64,000 nucleotides of DNA. Origin: Linnemannia elongata. Lineage: Eukaryota > Mortierellomycota > Mortierellomycetes > Mortierellales > Mortierellaceae. The first letter of the stretch is position 1; each line of letters opens with the position of its first letter. The stretch spans positions 248,001 through 312,000 of the forward strand of contig JAXBDG010000022.1 in assembly GCA_036320915.1 (NCBI GenBank), given 5' to 3'. The position numbers and the translations under genes were made by a program. Shown here in pieces: positions 42,810 to 54,835 of the stretch. The notes beneath the pieces are model-generated. The model was not told the origin of the DNA, ran no database searches, and worked only from the letters and a program-made list of their open reading frames with translations.

Positions 42810-45800
42810 ATGCTACCTTATACCTCCACAACAAACGTCCTCGACTCTCCTACAAAAAAGATCAAGAGCCTCGTCGAGGCCTCAAAGGTCCAGCACGACC
42901 CAAAGTTCACCCTTCGCAACTATGTCCGCTCAGCTAATTCCATCCTGAACCTTGTAAGTACTCTCTTTCTCTCCATCCCTTCTTCAAGACTCACAAGCAC
43001 AAGCACAAGCACAAACACACACACACACACACACACACACATGTCGGCTGTTGTGCTGTTTACCTTTGTGCAATGCGACAGCAACATCACGACAGACACG
43101 GAAAACGGAAATCGGGCGTCGGTTGATTCACGCCTTATGACTCTCTAGAAGCACAACAAAACCACTACAGCCTCGTTACATGTGCTTTGACACTATCGAC
43201 TGACAACCGGTCAAGAAGCGAGTCCAGCGCCATACATACTCTCTCTCTCTCTCCCTCTCGTTAAGACACTTGGTGAACGGATGGAGTATGATTAAGCCCG
43301 GTCTTGGACAAAGAAACGGATCACAGTGTCTATTTGGACAGTTGATCTTCCCAAGGAACAAACAGTGTCGGTTTCTTAACATGAAGGCTTTTCTTTTTCT
43401 CGTCTTTCTATCATCTTTTTTAAACTTTGCTGTAGGCTGATACGGCACGGGTCAAAGGAGATATGGAAGGAGCGTTTGTCAACTACCTTAAGGCTACAAC
43501 GTGAGTCCGCTGATCACAGCAGGGGGGTGAAGGGATGGGCACATCCAAAGAATGACGCTGGATATCATTCGAGCAAAAACAAGGACAAACGTCATACTTC
43601 AAACAGGAACACAAATACTGAACAGGGAACACAAAAAAAAACGACATAAAATGGAGGCATCGCAACTGCAGACCTAGACTCCACTGGGAAATACTGAGAA
43701 TGTTTTGGATAAGGGGATGGACATTCGGACACGGGCTCCCCGAGTTGAAAAAGAGAGCTGTGCTGAGATCATCGATGATGACTTGCTGTGGCATCAGTAC
43801 CTCTTTCCTCTCTGTGCTTCGAGTTTGACGCTCAGACACTGACAATGGTCTCGTTCCTAACTTTTTATTCTCTTTGTTTTAGGATTGTGCTTGAAATCGT
43901 TCCTCAAGTCAAGGACTTTGAAAAACATAAAAACGATTCAGAATACGTGGCGACTAAAAAGGTACCTTTCTTCATACACATGTTCGTTGACATTTCTCTA
44001 AGGAATCTGCACAATATAAAATCGTTAGCGATGAAAACTGATCCACGCATCAATCATTCCTCTTTAGAGAGTCGTGGGATTGATTTCGGACACGGAAAAG
44101 ATCAGGGAACTTTTGCAGGCAAAGTACGAGAGCATCCAGGACATTGAGGCGTCAGCGTTGGCAGCAGCAGCAAAAGCCGGTCGACCGAAACCTCCACCTC
44201 TCCCCAGCAAACCAAAGTTCCTCTCTTCGTCTCAACATGACGGCCAGGCACCGATCACAGCCGCGTCGGCGTTTGCCAACGCATCGTCTTCAACTCCACC
44301 AACGTCCTTAGCCAGCCATCTTTCAGCAGTCCCGCCACCTACTCCGCCCAATTCGTTCCCTAATTCGTTACAAGGACAGTTCAACGCACTCTCATTCTCG
44401 TCAAGTGGAGCCCCATCGATCCCGCCAACGACATCACTCGCCTCTTACAAACCCTTACAGCCTACAATGTATGGATCCTCGCCACAGCCCTCGTCGGAGC
44501 CATTCAAACCACAGCCTACTTCAATCCCAATGAACTCTATCCAAGGAACTGCAGCCATGCCTTCGACAACGCCTCTTGTACCATTCTCAGCAGGACCCAT
44601 TCCCTTCACACAGCCGTCAGGATCAGTGCCGTACTCTCAAACCACCACCAGCCCTGTCCCTGTGCCCATGACGGCGCTTACACCAATTCCTCCAGCATCG
44701 GCACCAGCAGCTATGCCTTCTGGAGGTACGGACTCTAAACCCCCTCCTCCGACCTCGACCCAATCTAATGCGTCCACATCGTCAATAGCAGCCAACACGA
44801 ATGGAGAATATCTGATTCCGCTCTCTATCAAACCACAGCGTCTTTTGGACTATTTCCGCCAGCCAAAGCCACCTTCGCTGCTTCTTATCGATGTCCGTAT
44901 GCAGGTGCAATACAGAAGTGCCAAAATCAAGACCAAATCGATCGTGAATGTCGAACCATTAGCACTTCGAGACGGGTATGATTTTCTGGATACGTTGCAA
45001 GGACTGCTTGGGTTTGCATTTCGATGTCACAGCTTTCTAATGTTTGTTTTTCTTTATGTTCGTAGAGTGTCGGCCAAGGTGATCGCAGAGCAGGGACTTT
45101 TCAACAACCCACAAGAAGAGCGACAGCTGTTTGCAGACAGAGCATCGTTTGATCTTGTCATCTACTACGATCAAAACTCTCAGGAAAAGGAGCATTCGTC
45201 AACTCTCACTACTTTGTTCCGTGCTCTTCATGACCTGGAGTTTGAGAGACCGCTTTCGAGAAGACCTGTTTTGTTGATTGGCGGTTTTGATGCGTGGCTC
45301 GATTGCGCTGGCATGGATTGGGTGGAAGGACAGGATGTCGACAACGCCAAAAGCCTTCACCCCTCTCCTACTCCTTCTCTGGATCCAACTGGCCTGAATA
45401 GAACGCACCAATTTGGAACGACTTCTATGGCGACGAGCCCCAATCAAACATATGCTATCTTGACAAAGGTTGCCCGAGGAGGAGGTATCAGTCGGACCGA
45501 GGGCAAAGCTATACTGGCCAACATCGAGGACTATGTAAGTAGGCTGATTGTCACTGTATTAGTTCATGCTGTCCAGTGTGTGTTTGGGTGCATGTTCTAA
45601 TGCACGCGAACTTTTGATATTAGATTCATCGCGAAGATAGCCCTCAGTCGATGATCAACCCATGGAATGTGTCGAGTCCATTGAAGGTTCCCAACCCAGC
45701 ATACCCCCCTCAAGCAACGCCTTACAGCAACTTCAATGCCTCCTCTTTCCCGCCCAACCAATTGGGATACAGCAGTCCTTCTACTACCATCAATAGCAGT

Positions 45801-47447
45801 AGTAACTCAACTTTTGCTGGTAGCTACCCACCCATGCAGCCAGGAGCCTCGTCAATTGCAGGACGCCTCGGAGATCCTAGTATCTGGATGCAACCTGGCG
45901 TTCCCGCAAATGGGATGGGGGCTAACAAGGATACCATGCCTGGGCAGCTCCAGAGACGCATGACAATCTACGACAACCACTGGAATCAGTTTGGGTCTGA
46001 GAAGTCCTTCTCATCCACAGCAGCAGCACCACCCATCCCGGACAAGGTTCCTCTTCCTGGATCCAACATGTCGGCGGCTATTGCAGGCAGCAACATGATG
46101 TCTGGACCCAGTGTGCCAGCACCGGCACCTAACATGACTAACCGCCCGTTTGTTCCTCCCAGACCGATGAGACCGCTCCCTCAGCCCCCAGGCATGAACG
46201 ACCTCAAGGACTACACTAAGTTTGGATCAGGTTTTTCCAAGATTGGGGGATCTCAGCTGGGCAAAGCAGGATTGACGAACCTAGGCAACACCTGTTACAT
46301 GAACTCTGTGATCCAGTGTCTGATCGCCACCCCTCCGTTGACACGTTTCTTTATGGACGGCAGTTTCAAGCGGTATATAAACATCTCCAACCCCTTGGGA
46401 TCGCAGGGTCGTCTGGCGGACGCGTTTTGCACATTGATCAGGAGCATGTGGAGCGGTCAGTCGTTGGTGTCGCCGACGGGCTTTCGAAACGAGATCAGTG
46501 GATTTGCTCCGCAGTTCAAGGGCAACGAGCAGCATGACTCGCAAGAGTTTTTGTCATTCTTGTTGGATGGCCTGCATGAGGACTTGAAGCTGACACCCCG
46601 GCTACTCCCTCCTGGTGCGGACGATGAAGGTTCGGAGGCAGATGAGGCGCGAATGGAAGCTCTACCAGAGATTGAGGCGTCTGAGATTGCGTGGCAGCGG
46701 TATTTGCGGAGAGACAGCTCGATTATTGTCAACATTTTCCAGGGGCAGTACAAGAGCCGACTCTGCTGCAGCAAATGTGGCAAGACCTCGACGACGTATA
46801 ACCCGTTTATGTATCTGACATTACCCGTCAAGGCCAAATCCAGCGGTCGCCAACCTCAGACATTGACATCGTGCCTGAATGCGTTTGTTGAGCCCGAGTT
46901 GATGGAAGGCGATAATGCATGGAACTGTCCCAACTGCAAGAAGCCCCGCAAGGCCACCAAGCAACTGACGATCAGCCGAGTTCCGGATGTGCTGTTGATC
47001 CAATTGAAGCGATTCTCGTCTGACGGACCGTTCAAGAACAAGATCAAGGCGATGGTGCAGTATCCGATTGAGGATCTTGATCTGACCAAGTACCTACCCA
47101 AGCGACCTGCCAGCCTAGGCCCGATTGAGCCAGCTATTTATAATCTGTATGCGGTGTCGAACCATTCGGGAGAAGTTAGCAGTGGACACTACACTGCCTG
47201 CGTGCGCGACACGACATCCAACAGCTGGACCAATTTTGACGACACGCGTGTCTCTCCCTGCGACAAGAGTGTTGCCGTGGTATGTTTCTCTTTGTTTGCC
47301 CATCTTTGTTCTTCCTGATTGATGAAGGAAATATTTGCTTACATCTTTCTTTCTTCTACTTTCCTTTCCTTTCCTTTCCTTTGATATTGATAGTCGGAGC
47401 ATGGATATACCCTATTTTACGTTCGCAGGAAGCACGGAGACCATTAA
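42810..47447 (+). CDS. Ubiquitin carboxyl-terminal hydrolase, Doa4/USP8 type (USP8-dimer, rhodanese-like, UCH)
   Basis: Seven exons join in frame: 42810-42953, 43436-43500, 43883-43961, 44068-44975, 45066-45534, 45624-47279 and 47394-47447 (1,124 residues). The N-terminal helical region resembles the USP8 dimerisation domain (ARVKGDMEGAFVNYLKATTI). A Pro/Ser/Thr-rich linker follows, then a rhodanese fold (PSLLLIDVRMQVQY; RPVLLIGGFDAWLD) whose active-site loop reads LVIYYDQN with no Cys. The peptidase has Cys box GLTNLGNTCYMNSVIQCL (C779), zinc pairs CSKCGK and CPNCKK, and His box SGEVSSGHYTACVRD (H1077). The 17-codon last exon supplies EHGYTLFYVR. Family members act on endosomal sorting and proteasome-linked ubiquitin recycling. 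Orthology to DOA4 or UBP5 was not resolved. Confidence 0.92.
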
Positions 47448-47745
47448 TCTACCGAAAAATCCCCCTCATAGCATAACTTGCCAATTTTTTATCTACTTTT
47501 GGTTTTGCTTTATGGTATCAACAATAATAATGTCTATCCTGTTCTATCATGCTGCCAAAAAAATGTAACAGAGACCTTCCCTGTCTATTGCTAGCCGTCT
47601 TTTTTGTAGAGAGTCCTGTTATTGTATGCTGATTTGTTTGTTTGCATGGTTATTATTATTATTGTTGTTGTTGTAGTTACTGGTATCCTTGATGACTGAT
47701 CCAGTTTTTTTTTAAAAAAAACGCCCCAATCCAAAAATCACAGAC

Positions 47746-47966
47746 TTAAGCCTTGATCATGGAGTAGATGGGGGCCTTGAGGGCATCCTTGCCATTCAAG
47801 AACTCGAGCTCGATCAAGAAGATGAACTTGACGACGTTTCCTTGGAGCTTCTCGATCAACTCCTGTGCTCCAGCTGCGGAACCGCCAGTGGCGATCAAAT
47901 CATCAATCACGACCACGTTCTGACCGGGCTTGATCGAGTCGTCCTGCATCTCGAAAATGTCCTGAG

Positions 47967-48000
<34 letters not shown>

Positions 48001-48514
48001 GTGGGGTGGGGGGACGATTGAGAAGAAAAAGATAGAAAAAGAGATAGAAGTATCGATTAGGGGACGTTCAAGGTGTACGTTTAAATGTTCCTTCTTCCTG
48101 TCAGTTTTGTAACGTCGCTTTTGTACAACTGAGGTGATACGTTTTACTCCCTCCCCAGTGTGAGAAAAAAAAAAAAAAAAGTGGAGCCATGAGGTAACTT
48201 ACAGTGCCATACTCCTTGACATACGAGACCTGAATAGTTCCACCGGGCAACTTGCCGGCCTTTCTAACCGGGGCGAAAGCAGCACCCAACCTCATAGCGA
48301 TCAAGGGTCCAAACAAGAATCCACGGGCGTCCAGTCCAACAATGACATCGACCTTATCAGGGATGCTTGTGTTGATATGGTTGACGATGTGAGTGATGAC
48401 CATCTCGACGGCGATGGGGTCCTGGAAGAGGGGGAAGATATCCTTGAAGAGAATGCCAGGCTTGGGGAAATCTGGGATGTCGCGGATGAGGGTGTTGATG
48501 CGTTGGAGATCCAT
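47746..48514 (-). CDS. APT1: Adenine phosphoribosyltransferase
   Basis: Purine salvage enzyme making AMP from adenine and PRPP. Exons 48514-48203 and 47961-47746 give 175 residues, the normal size. The start MDLQRINTLIRDIPDFPKPG, the central VGLDARGFLFGPLIAMRLG and the PRPP loop VVVIDDLIATGGSA are all present. The single 241-nt intron holds a long A-run. It is convergent with the deubiquitinase gene, 298 bp apart. Confidence 0.95.
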
Positions 48515-48874
48515 TTTAGAGGGATGTTTTTTTTTGGTGGTGGTGGTTGAAGGGTAAAGTGTGAAGAAGAAGTAGAGAAACTGACTGAGAGGCAGATAAA
48601 GAGCCAAAGAGCCAGGGTGCGGGACCTTTTTTTTTTTTTGTTGTATGTGCACGTGATTCGTAGAAGAAAAAAAGTGGATCACTTCTCCAACAAATAAAAA
48701 AACACATTCTTATCTTTTTTTTGTTGTTTCTATTTATCCGCTGTGCGGTGGTTTCTTGCTAGTTAGAGGAGGGGAGAGCACAATCAATAAGAGAAATACT
48801 CGCTTTTTAATGCCAAGGATATCAATTGAAAACTGTACAAGTTGTTGTTGAAGAAAAGATAAAAAAAAAGGAAA
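48515..48874. other. Intergenic stretch between APT1 and GAL1
   Basis: 360 bp with short T-runs, holding the APT1 promoter and GAL1 3' region. No gene is supported. Confidence 0.55.
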
Positions 48875-50437
48875 CTATACACGGCCGACAAAGGTGGCGG
48901 CACCGCTGGAGGGGGCAGAGGCAAAGACGACATTATCGAGTTCCTCCTCAGAAAGCTCAGGATGGTGCTTGTTGTAGTACTCCTTCTTCATCGTGGCAAT
49001 GAACGCCGGCACCTTGTCCTCTGGCACAAGCGACACTGATGCACCACCCCATCCAGCTCCCGTTAACCTCGAGCCATAGGCACCCGACCGACGCGCCAAC
49101 TTTGTCAATTCCTCCAACTGGTCGCAGGAGCAATCAAACAGCTCGTGGCAGGACTCCTGCGAGGCATCCATCAATCCACCCAACAAGGAGAACACGGTCT
49201 CAGCGCTCTGCTTCTTAGCCTCGGCCTTCTCACAAGTATCCCTGAACTCGACCACCCGCTTTTCCTCGCCAAAGACATGTTTGGCTCGACGGTAGAGATG
49301 GAAGCGCTCGGCGCGGATGGGCTGCTGGATGTACAATCTCGTGAACTCGTCCCCAGACAACTGCGACAACTCACACAGTTTCTCAAAAGTGATTCCATTC
49401 TTGATCTCGTCGGTTCCAAACACTCTCTCAACGACCTGAACCATCTCGGTCAGCTTCTCAATGTCGATCTCGGCCTCGGTCTTGCCCGCCGCAGGAGTGT
49501 ATCCAATCTTGTCAAAGTGTGCATCCAAGACCTGCTTCAGGTGAAGTTTGCCAGACGCGGGGATAGGGATCCCAAGAGCCAAAGCCAAGATCCTGGCAGC
49601 TCCACGGGTTTCAACGACGCGCAAGTTGTAACGAACCGGGGCGGTAACGGCCTTGTCCGAGGTGACGAGGGTGTCGGCGATGACAAAGGCGATGGGTGGG
49701 ATGGTGGTGGGGAACGCGACGGGGGTGACCTTGAGGACGGGATGGAACTCGATGAAACAAGCCGAGTTTGGTTTGGCGAGGATCGAGCAGGCCTGGTCCA
49801 TTCCACCGCCCATAGTACCGACATAACGCTCTGACCGGATAGAGATGATGGCCAACTCGTGGGCCGTGGGGGTCTTTCCTGCTGGGAGAAGCGATTCCTG
49901 AGCTCTGAGGGTGGCATTGACCGAACAACAGACAAACGCGGAGGAAGACGAAAGACCAGCACCAGCAGGGACAGTACCACTCATCAAACAAAGCATCCCT
50001 TTGGGCTTCTCGATCTGCAGATCCTCCAACACGCCACGGTACCCAGCCGCAAAGTAGTTTGTCCAGACATGAGCTTGAGGATCGATATCGACATAACCCT
50101 GGGAAGCGGGTTTGGGTACAAATTTCAAGGTAGGGTATTTGGCACTGTTGGTGTTTGCGATCTTGACGGTGGAGTCGGAACCGGTGTTGTCGATGGCGAC
50201 AGCAATGAGGCAGTCGTCCTCAATGGCCATGGGGAGGACACCGAATCCTGCATAGTCGATGTGTTCGCCAATGAGGTTCACACGACCAGGGGAGCGGGCA
50301 ATGAAATCGGGCGCACGACCATAGAGCTGTTCAAAGTCGTGGGCGAGGCTGGCCCAGCGGGCGCGTGCGCCGGCCAGCTTGGGCTCGGAGTATAGGATGG
50401 AGATGTCGTCGATGACGGGGATGGTCGCCTGTGTCAT
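48875..50437 (-). CDS. GAL1: Galactokinase (GHMP kinase)
   Basis: Phosphorylates galactose to galactose-1-phosphate in the Leloir pathway. A single exon of 520 residues starts at MTQATIPVIDD. The galactokinase signature GRVNLIGEHIDYAGFG is at 51-66 and the ATP loop MSGTVPAGAGLSSSSAF at 152-168. The third motif GAYGSRLTGAGWGGASVSL is near the C-terminus. The length fits the yeast Gal1/Gal3 group better than bacterial enzymes. The SS in GLSSSSAF is intact, so catalysis is expected; Gal3-type sensors lose residues there. An upstream ORF extension to 50698 is leader sequence without kinase similarity. TTTAAAAAG about 115-125 nt upstream may be the TATA element. No other GAL genes are nearby. Confidence 0.94.
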   Translation of the reverse strand: MTQATIPVIDDISILYSEPKLAGARARWASLAHDFEQLYGRAPDFIARSPGRVNLIGEHIDYAGFGVLPMAIEDDCLIAVAIDNTGSDSTVKIANTNSAKYPTLKFVPKPASQGYVDIDPQAHVWTNYFAAGYRGVLEDLQIEKPKGMLCLMSGTVPAGAGLSSSSAFVCCSVNATLRAQESLLPAGKTPTAHELAIISIRSERYVGTMGGGMDQACSILAKPNSACFIEFHPVLKVTPVAFPTTIPPIAFVIADTLVTSDKAVTAPVRYNLRVVETRGAARILALALGIPIPASGKLHLKQVLDAHFDKIGYTPAAGKTEAEIDIEKLTEMVQVVERVFGTDEIKNGITFEKLCELSQLSGDEFTRLYIQQPIRAERFHLYRRAKHVFGEEKRVVEFRDTCEKAEAKKQSAETVFSLLGGLMDASQESCHELFDCSCDQLEELTKLARRSGAYGSRLTGAGWGGASVSLVPEDKVPAFIATMKKEYYNKHHPELSEEELDNVVFASAPSSGAATFVGRV

Positions 50438-52658
50438 TTTATGTGTGGTGGAGGCGCGAATGGAAAAGTAAAGGAAGGAGGAGGTGATGATGAGATGATG
50501 AGTGTTGAGAGGGAAAAGAAGGAGAAAAGAGAAAAAAAAAGAAAGTTGCCGCTCTCTTTTTAAAGGAGAGGGCGGGGTAGAAAAAACATCCAAGGAAAAC
50601 GACGTCGGATGGTATGTGAAAGAGAGAAGGAGGGGGAGCGTGAGCATGATGTTGGGAGTTGAGAGCAGACACAGACACAGACAAAGAGAGAAAAACACTC
50701 ACGGTGGTCAACAGACAACAACAACAACAACAACAGGCGCTTCAACACACACTAGACAATCGATTCTCGTGCAGGAACAAGCGCCTTTTCTTTTTTCATA
50801 CTAAAGCACACGTATTCTCGGCATGCTAGTCCACGGCATTACTGCTTCCTCGGCTCTTGTGAGTTTGTTCACGCTCATTACTCCTTTTCTAAAGATGTTC
50901 ACGTTGCCAAGCAACCTTTCTTTTTTCAATGAGTTTTCTATGGTATGTCCCTCGTCTGAAATGCCTGAAACCCATCATGTCACTGGGGTACTCTGTCCTT
51001 TCAAACAAGATGGCCACTAAAAGAGTGGTTGGGTGGATGATAGGAGGCGCCCCAATTGGTGATTGTCTATCTCCCCTTCCGTTAGCCCGTTCCTTCTTAC
51101 ATTCGAAGGATTGTGGGGTGCTGCTGTTATTGTTGTTGTTATTGTTTTTGTTTTTGTTGTCGTTTGATTATGATAGTTGTTGTTTGACAGATTACGGCGC
51201 CCTTGTCTTTTGTCAAGTGTTGTTGTTGTTGTTGTTATTGTTGTTGTTACGATGATGATGATACAGTAGTCGAGGTGTAGTTTGCGTGAGATGTGTGGGA
51301 GACAAATGAAAAGGATCAATTAGGCTAGAACCTAGTCGTGCAGTTCAACCAAACAAACAAAGCGATCGAATCAAGATAAGAACTGTGCGTTGTGCTGCAG
51401 CATACCTTTTCACTTCTTTCCTCTCTCTTGTCGTTTACTTTCCCTGCCCTGTCTTTCTTCGCTTTACATCCTTGTAAAATAATTGAGCCCTTGTACCACT
51501 TTCTCAACCCATAGACATGAACGACTGAAATGCTTCATTTTTCACTTTAGTATGCCCCCTCCGTGTAAGGTCCTTTCTACTCCTCGTCACCTATGATGGG
51601 CGTTGGTTCACGTCTTGCCCTTGCATCAACTTACCTTTCTCACGGTCGAGTAGGTGACAATGACGTAGAGACAGTTAGACTCCATTCACGGCTTCCTGGT
51701 CCTGTCCTCGTCAAAAGACGAACCATTAACTTCCTGCTGATTTAGCGTGCCATTAGGCTTCAAAATGAGCATCCATCATCATCTCATGCCGGACACCTTT
51801 TCACAAGTTCCGGCGTGCCATATCTCATTCGGTCTTGAGAAAACACAGAGATACATAGGTACTTCTTTGTCCACGGACAAAAACTAAACTAGATCCTTTC
51901 TCCCCTCCTCCTCTTACCTATCAGGGACATGAAAGACAAGGGGTCCAGGGCAAACTTGAGAGTCCGAAAAGAACTTTACTTTCTGTACAAATGAGGAGAT
52001 ATGTTTTCATTTGCAGCAGCAGGGGGGCGGGGTAAGGTTGTAAAGAAGTAGTCACTGAATGGGTGGGGGATAGGTGGGTTGGAGTTGGACAACCCGGAAC
52101 CTCAGTGGGTCAAAGGTTTTTGTCTCGAGAGAGGATGAAGAAGAAGGGGATGAAGTGTTTAATTGAGAGGAGGTGAAAGAGAAGGATGGGAAGTTTCGAA
52201 GGATTTTTTTTTCTTACTTTCCTGTCTTCTCGTTTCTTGTCTTTTTTCAACTCTCATCTCTCGGAAGACCCGATTCGATGACCTATGCTTTTTTTTGCTC
52301 TCTTGTCGCGCTTGATCGCCTCTCTCTGTCGCCAGTTGAGACGACGAGAGGGAATGATATAAGCAGTAAAGAGTGACAGGAAGAGGGTACAAAAGAGGTG
52401 GACACAAGGTGAACAGGACTAATCGAGAAAAGAGTGCTAGAGAGGTCAATGCATTGGACGTGAGTTTGTGCTCGCATCCTCGCAGTAACTATTATTTTGC
52501 TCTAGGCCCATCGTTGACTTCATCATGGTAGACAATGACTCCCACAAGGGTCCTCCTTTGCAAAAAAACCTGCACTCTTTCCTCCTTCTTCTACTGGCTC
52601 ATTGCAATAGCATGGTTTATTATTCTAAGAGATGTGTAAAATATCCACGTACGAAAAC
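50438..52658. other. Gene-free stretch of 2.2 kb
   Basis: No coding region is supported. It has purine-rich sequence, CAA/TTG trinucleotide tracts (near 50715-50735 and 51130-51250) and short A/T runs. The right part should hold the 3' UTR of the hydrolase gene. Confidence 0.5.
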
Positions 52659-54835
52659 TCAAGCGCGAACGGTCGTGGCGGAGGCAGAAGTATGAGTTTC
52701 TTCAAGGCGAACATCATCCTCCCTAAATTGCAAAAACGCCGGGAGGTCCTCCATCCGCCTCGACATGCCAACCAGTTCCTCCATGAATTTACCCACAGCC
52801 TCAACTTCCTCCAACCCCTTCACCATGGCGGCTTCATCTAGTTCATCTTCATCCACGTCTTGTTCATCATCATCCTCTTCGCCAACCTCTACACTCGCCT
52901 CCAACCCTACAGTCTCCTCGGCCAAAGCAACATCCGCCTCCTTGCGCTGCATGAACTCCAGCATTCGCTGCAGTGCCATACTCGACTCAGGCAAAAACGG
53001 GAACGCCTGAAACACATGCACCATCCCCGGATACATATCTAACTCTACATGACTCTTCTGATCCCTCCTCAGCGTCGACTCGAAATGAAACGGCAACTTG
53101 TTCGAGGTTCCAAAACACCCTCCGGCCTTATAAGTAAACAAGATACACTCATCTTTCAACCGTTCTGCCTCCCCACATTGGACCAACATGGGTGGTAACC
53201 CCTCGAGGGATCCCCAGAGAGGAGAGATGTAAGGATGTCGGGCCATGGTCTTCATCTTGTCCTTTCCGGAACAGTAGAAGGAGATTGGGTTAAACTTGTG
53301 GTTATGACGTGGAGGAAGTGGGAGGTAGTCTACGGAGTTTGTCTCCCAGGATTCGCAGCTCATTGTTAGATCAAGCCATGGCTGTGTTTGTGAGACAAAT
53401 GTAAGAGATGGTAGGGGGCGAGTGTGTCACGAGTTAATGTATAGGTTGTGGATGAAGTAAGGGTGGTTAAAGATGGGTAGATTAGAAAAGAGGTAATATG
53501 ACGAATTGATGAGAACGGGCCGAAAGAAGGAGTGGGGCGCAAAAGAGAGAAGGAAAAAAAAAAAGAGTTGGGGTCAGTGCTTGTGAATTGTGAAGGAGTT
53601 CAACAGAGACTTTCTTCATGTTGTTTTGTTTCTGGTTGTGAATAAACGCAACCCTTCTTTCTTCAATCGACATATGATTTTTCAGTTTCTTTCACGCGCC
53701 GAGCGAAAAAAAAATAGGGGGTGGAGGGTGGACAATTAAACGAGCCAAATGGTTGCCTGAAATGAACAATACGACAAAGAAACTTACAGAGAGGAGAAGG
53801 GCCTTAGAGGCCATGATAAGGCCATGATCGCGTTGATACATCATCAAGGCGAGGGTCAGTCCGCCGCCAGCAGAGTCGCCGGCGGCAGTGACGTTCTTGG
53901 GATCAAAGCCAACACCCTGGGGGTCTGTTAGGTGATGGAACGCATGTGAAGCGTCCTGCAAGGCTGCCGGGAATGGATGCTCTGGCGCAAGACGATAATC
54001 TACCGCTAGAGGGTTTTTTTTTGGGTTCAACAAGGAATCAATGTGGTACAAAGGCGTGTAAGTCGCGCGTTTTTTGTATTCTCCCGCTTGTGAGCACTTT
54101 TTATATGTTCAATTGGAACAAAGACACATGGCCGATCGACAAACAAAATCCAAAATGCTTGACTGAAATAATCCAAACCCCACAAAGTGACAAAAAAATC
54201 TTACCAAAGATTCGGCGCCCGGTAGCACGCGAGATCCTCCAAAGCATCTCGCGATGGGTCGCAGTGCTGCAGATGAAATACCCTCCACCATGGGTATAGA
54301 AAATCACCTTCTCGCCCTCACGCGCCGCATAAGGGTCCTTGGAAGCTTTTGCAGATTGAGCAATCGGCATCTTCATGACATTGCTCCACACTTTCGAATC
54401 CGCAATCCAAATTCCGGGCAAGGTGCGATGCCCGGTCTCACTCTGCTCCAAAGTTTCCAACACGCCAGGGAACCCACGTCCACGAGGAGGGATAGGGAGT
54501 TTGTAAGGGACGATGTGCATCATGGGCAACTTGGGGAGGTAATGGAAGAAGGTATCGAGCATGTATCGTATATCCGAGATGTCTTCGACAATATGTTCCT
54601 GATAGTCGGCGGTTGCACGGACGATGGCGACAAAGAGGGCGAGGTGGAGAGGCCAGGTCGGGACTGGAGGTGGAGTGAAGGGGTGCTTGACGATCAAGGA
54701 TGCACCGATGGCAATTTGTTGAGTGACAAGAGTGACATATCGACGGAGGTTGTTGACAGGGAAGGCGAGTGAACCACGTCGCTTGGGTGACATTGTTTGC
54801 GAGAGCAAGGCTGAGTGTTGCTGAAGGGTAGTCAT
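52659..54835 (-). CDS. Alpha/beta hydrolase, hormone-sensitive lipase family
   Basis: Exons 54835-54205, 54005-53788 and 53381-52659 join in frame to 523 residues. The oxyanion motif HGGGYF is at 182-187, the nucleophile elbow GDSAGG gives S255, the likely acid is D360 (GEAERLKDE) and the base is H405 ([10 protein letters not shown]). The HGGG plus GDSAG pair defines the HSL (family IV) esterases; fungal members include steryl acetyl hydrolase-like enzymes. Residues 60-75 ([16 protein letters not shown]) could be a membrane-associating segment. After the catalytic domain a strongly acidic tail is present ([19 protein letters not shown]), unusual for the family. The substrate is unknown. Confidence 0.88.

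Noticed and set aside
50438..50698. N-terminal extension of galactokinase by 87 residues
   Set aside because: Extension is Ser/Leu/Phe-rich leader sequence; the ATG at 50437 gives the normal family N-terminus.
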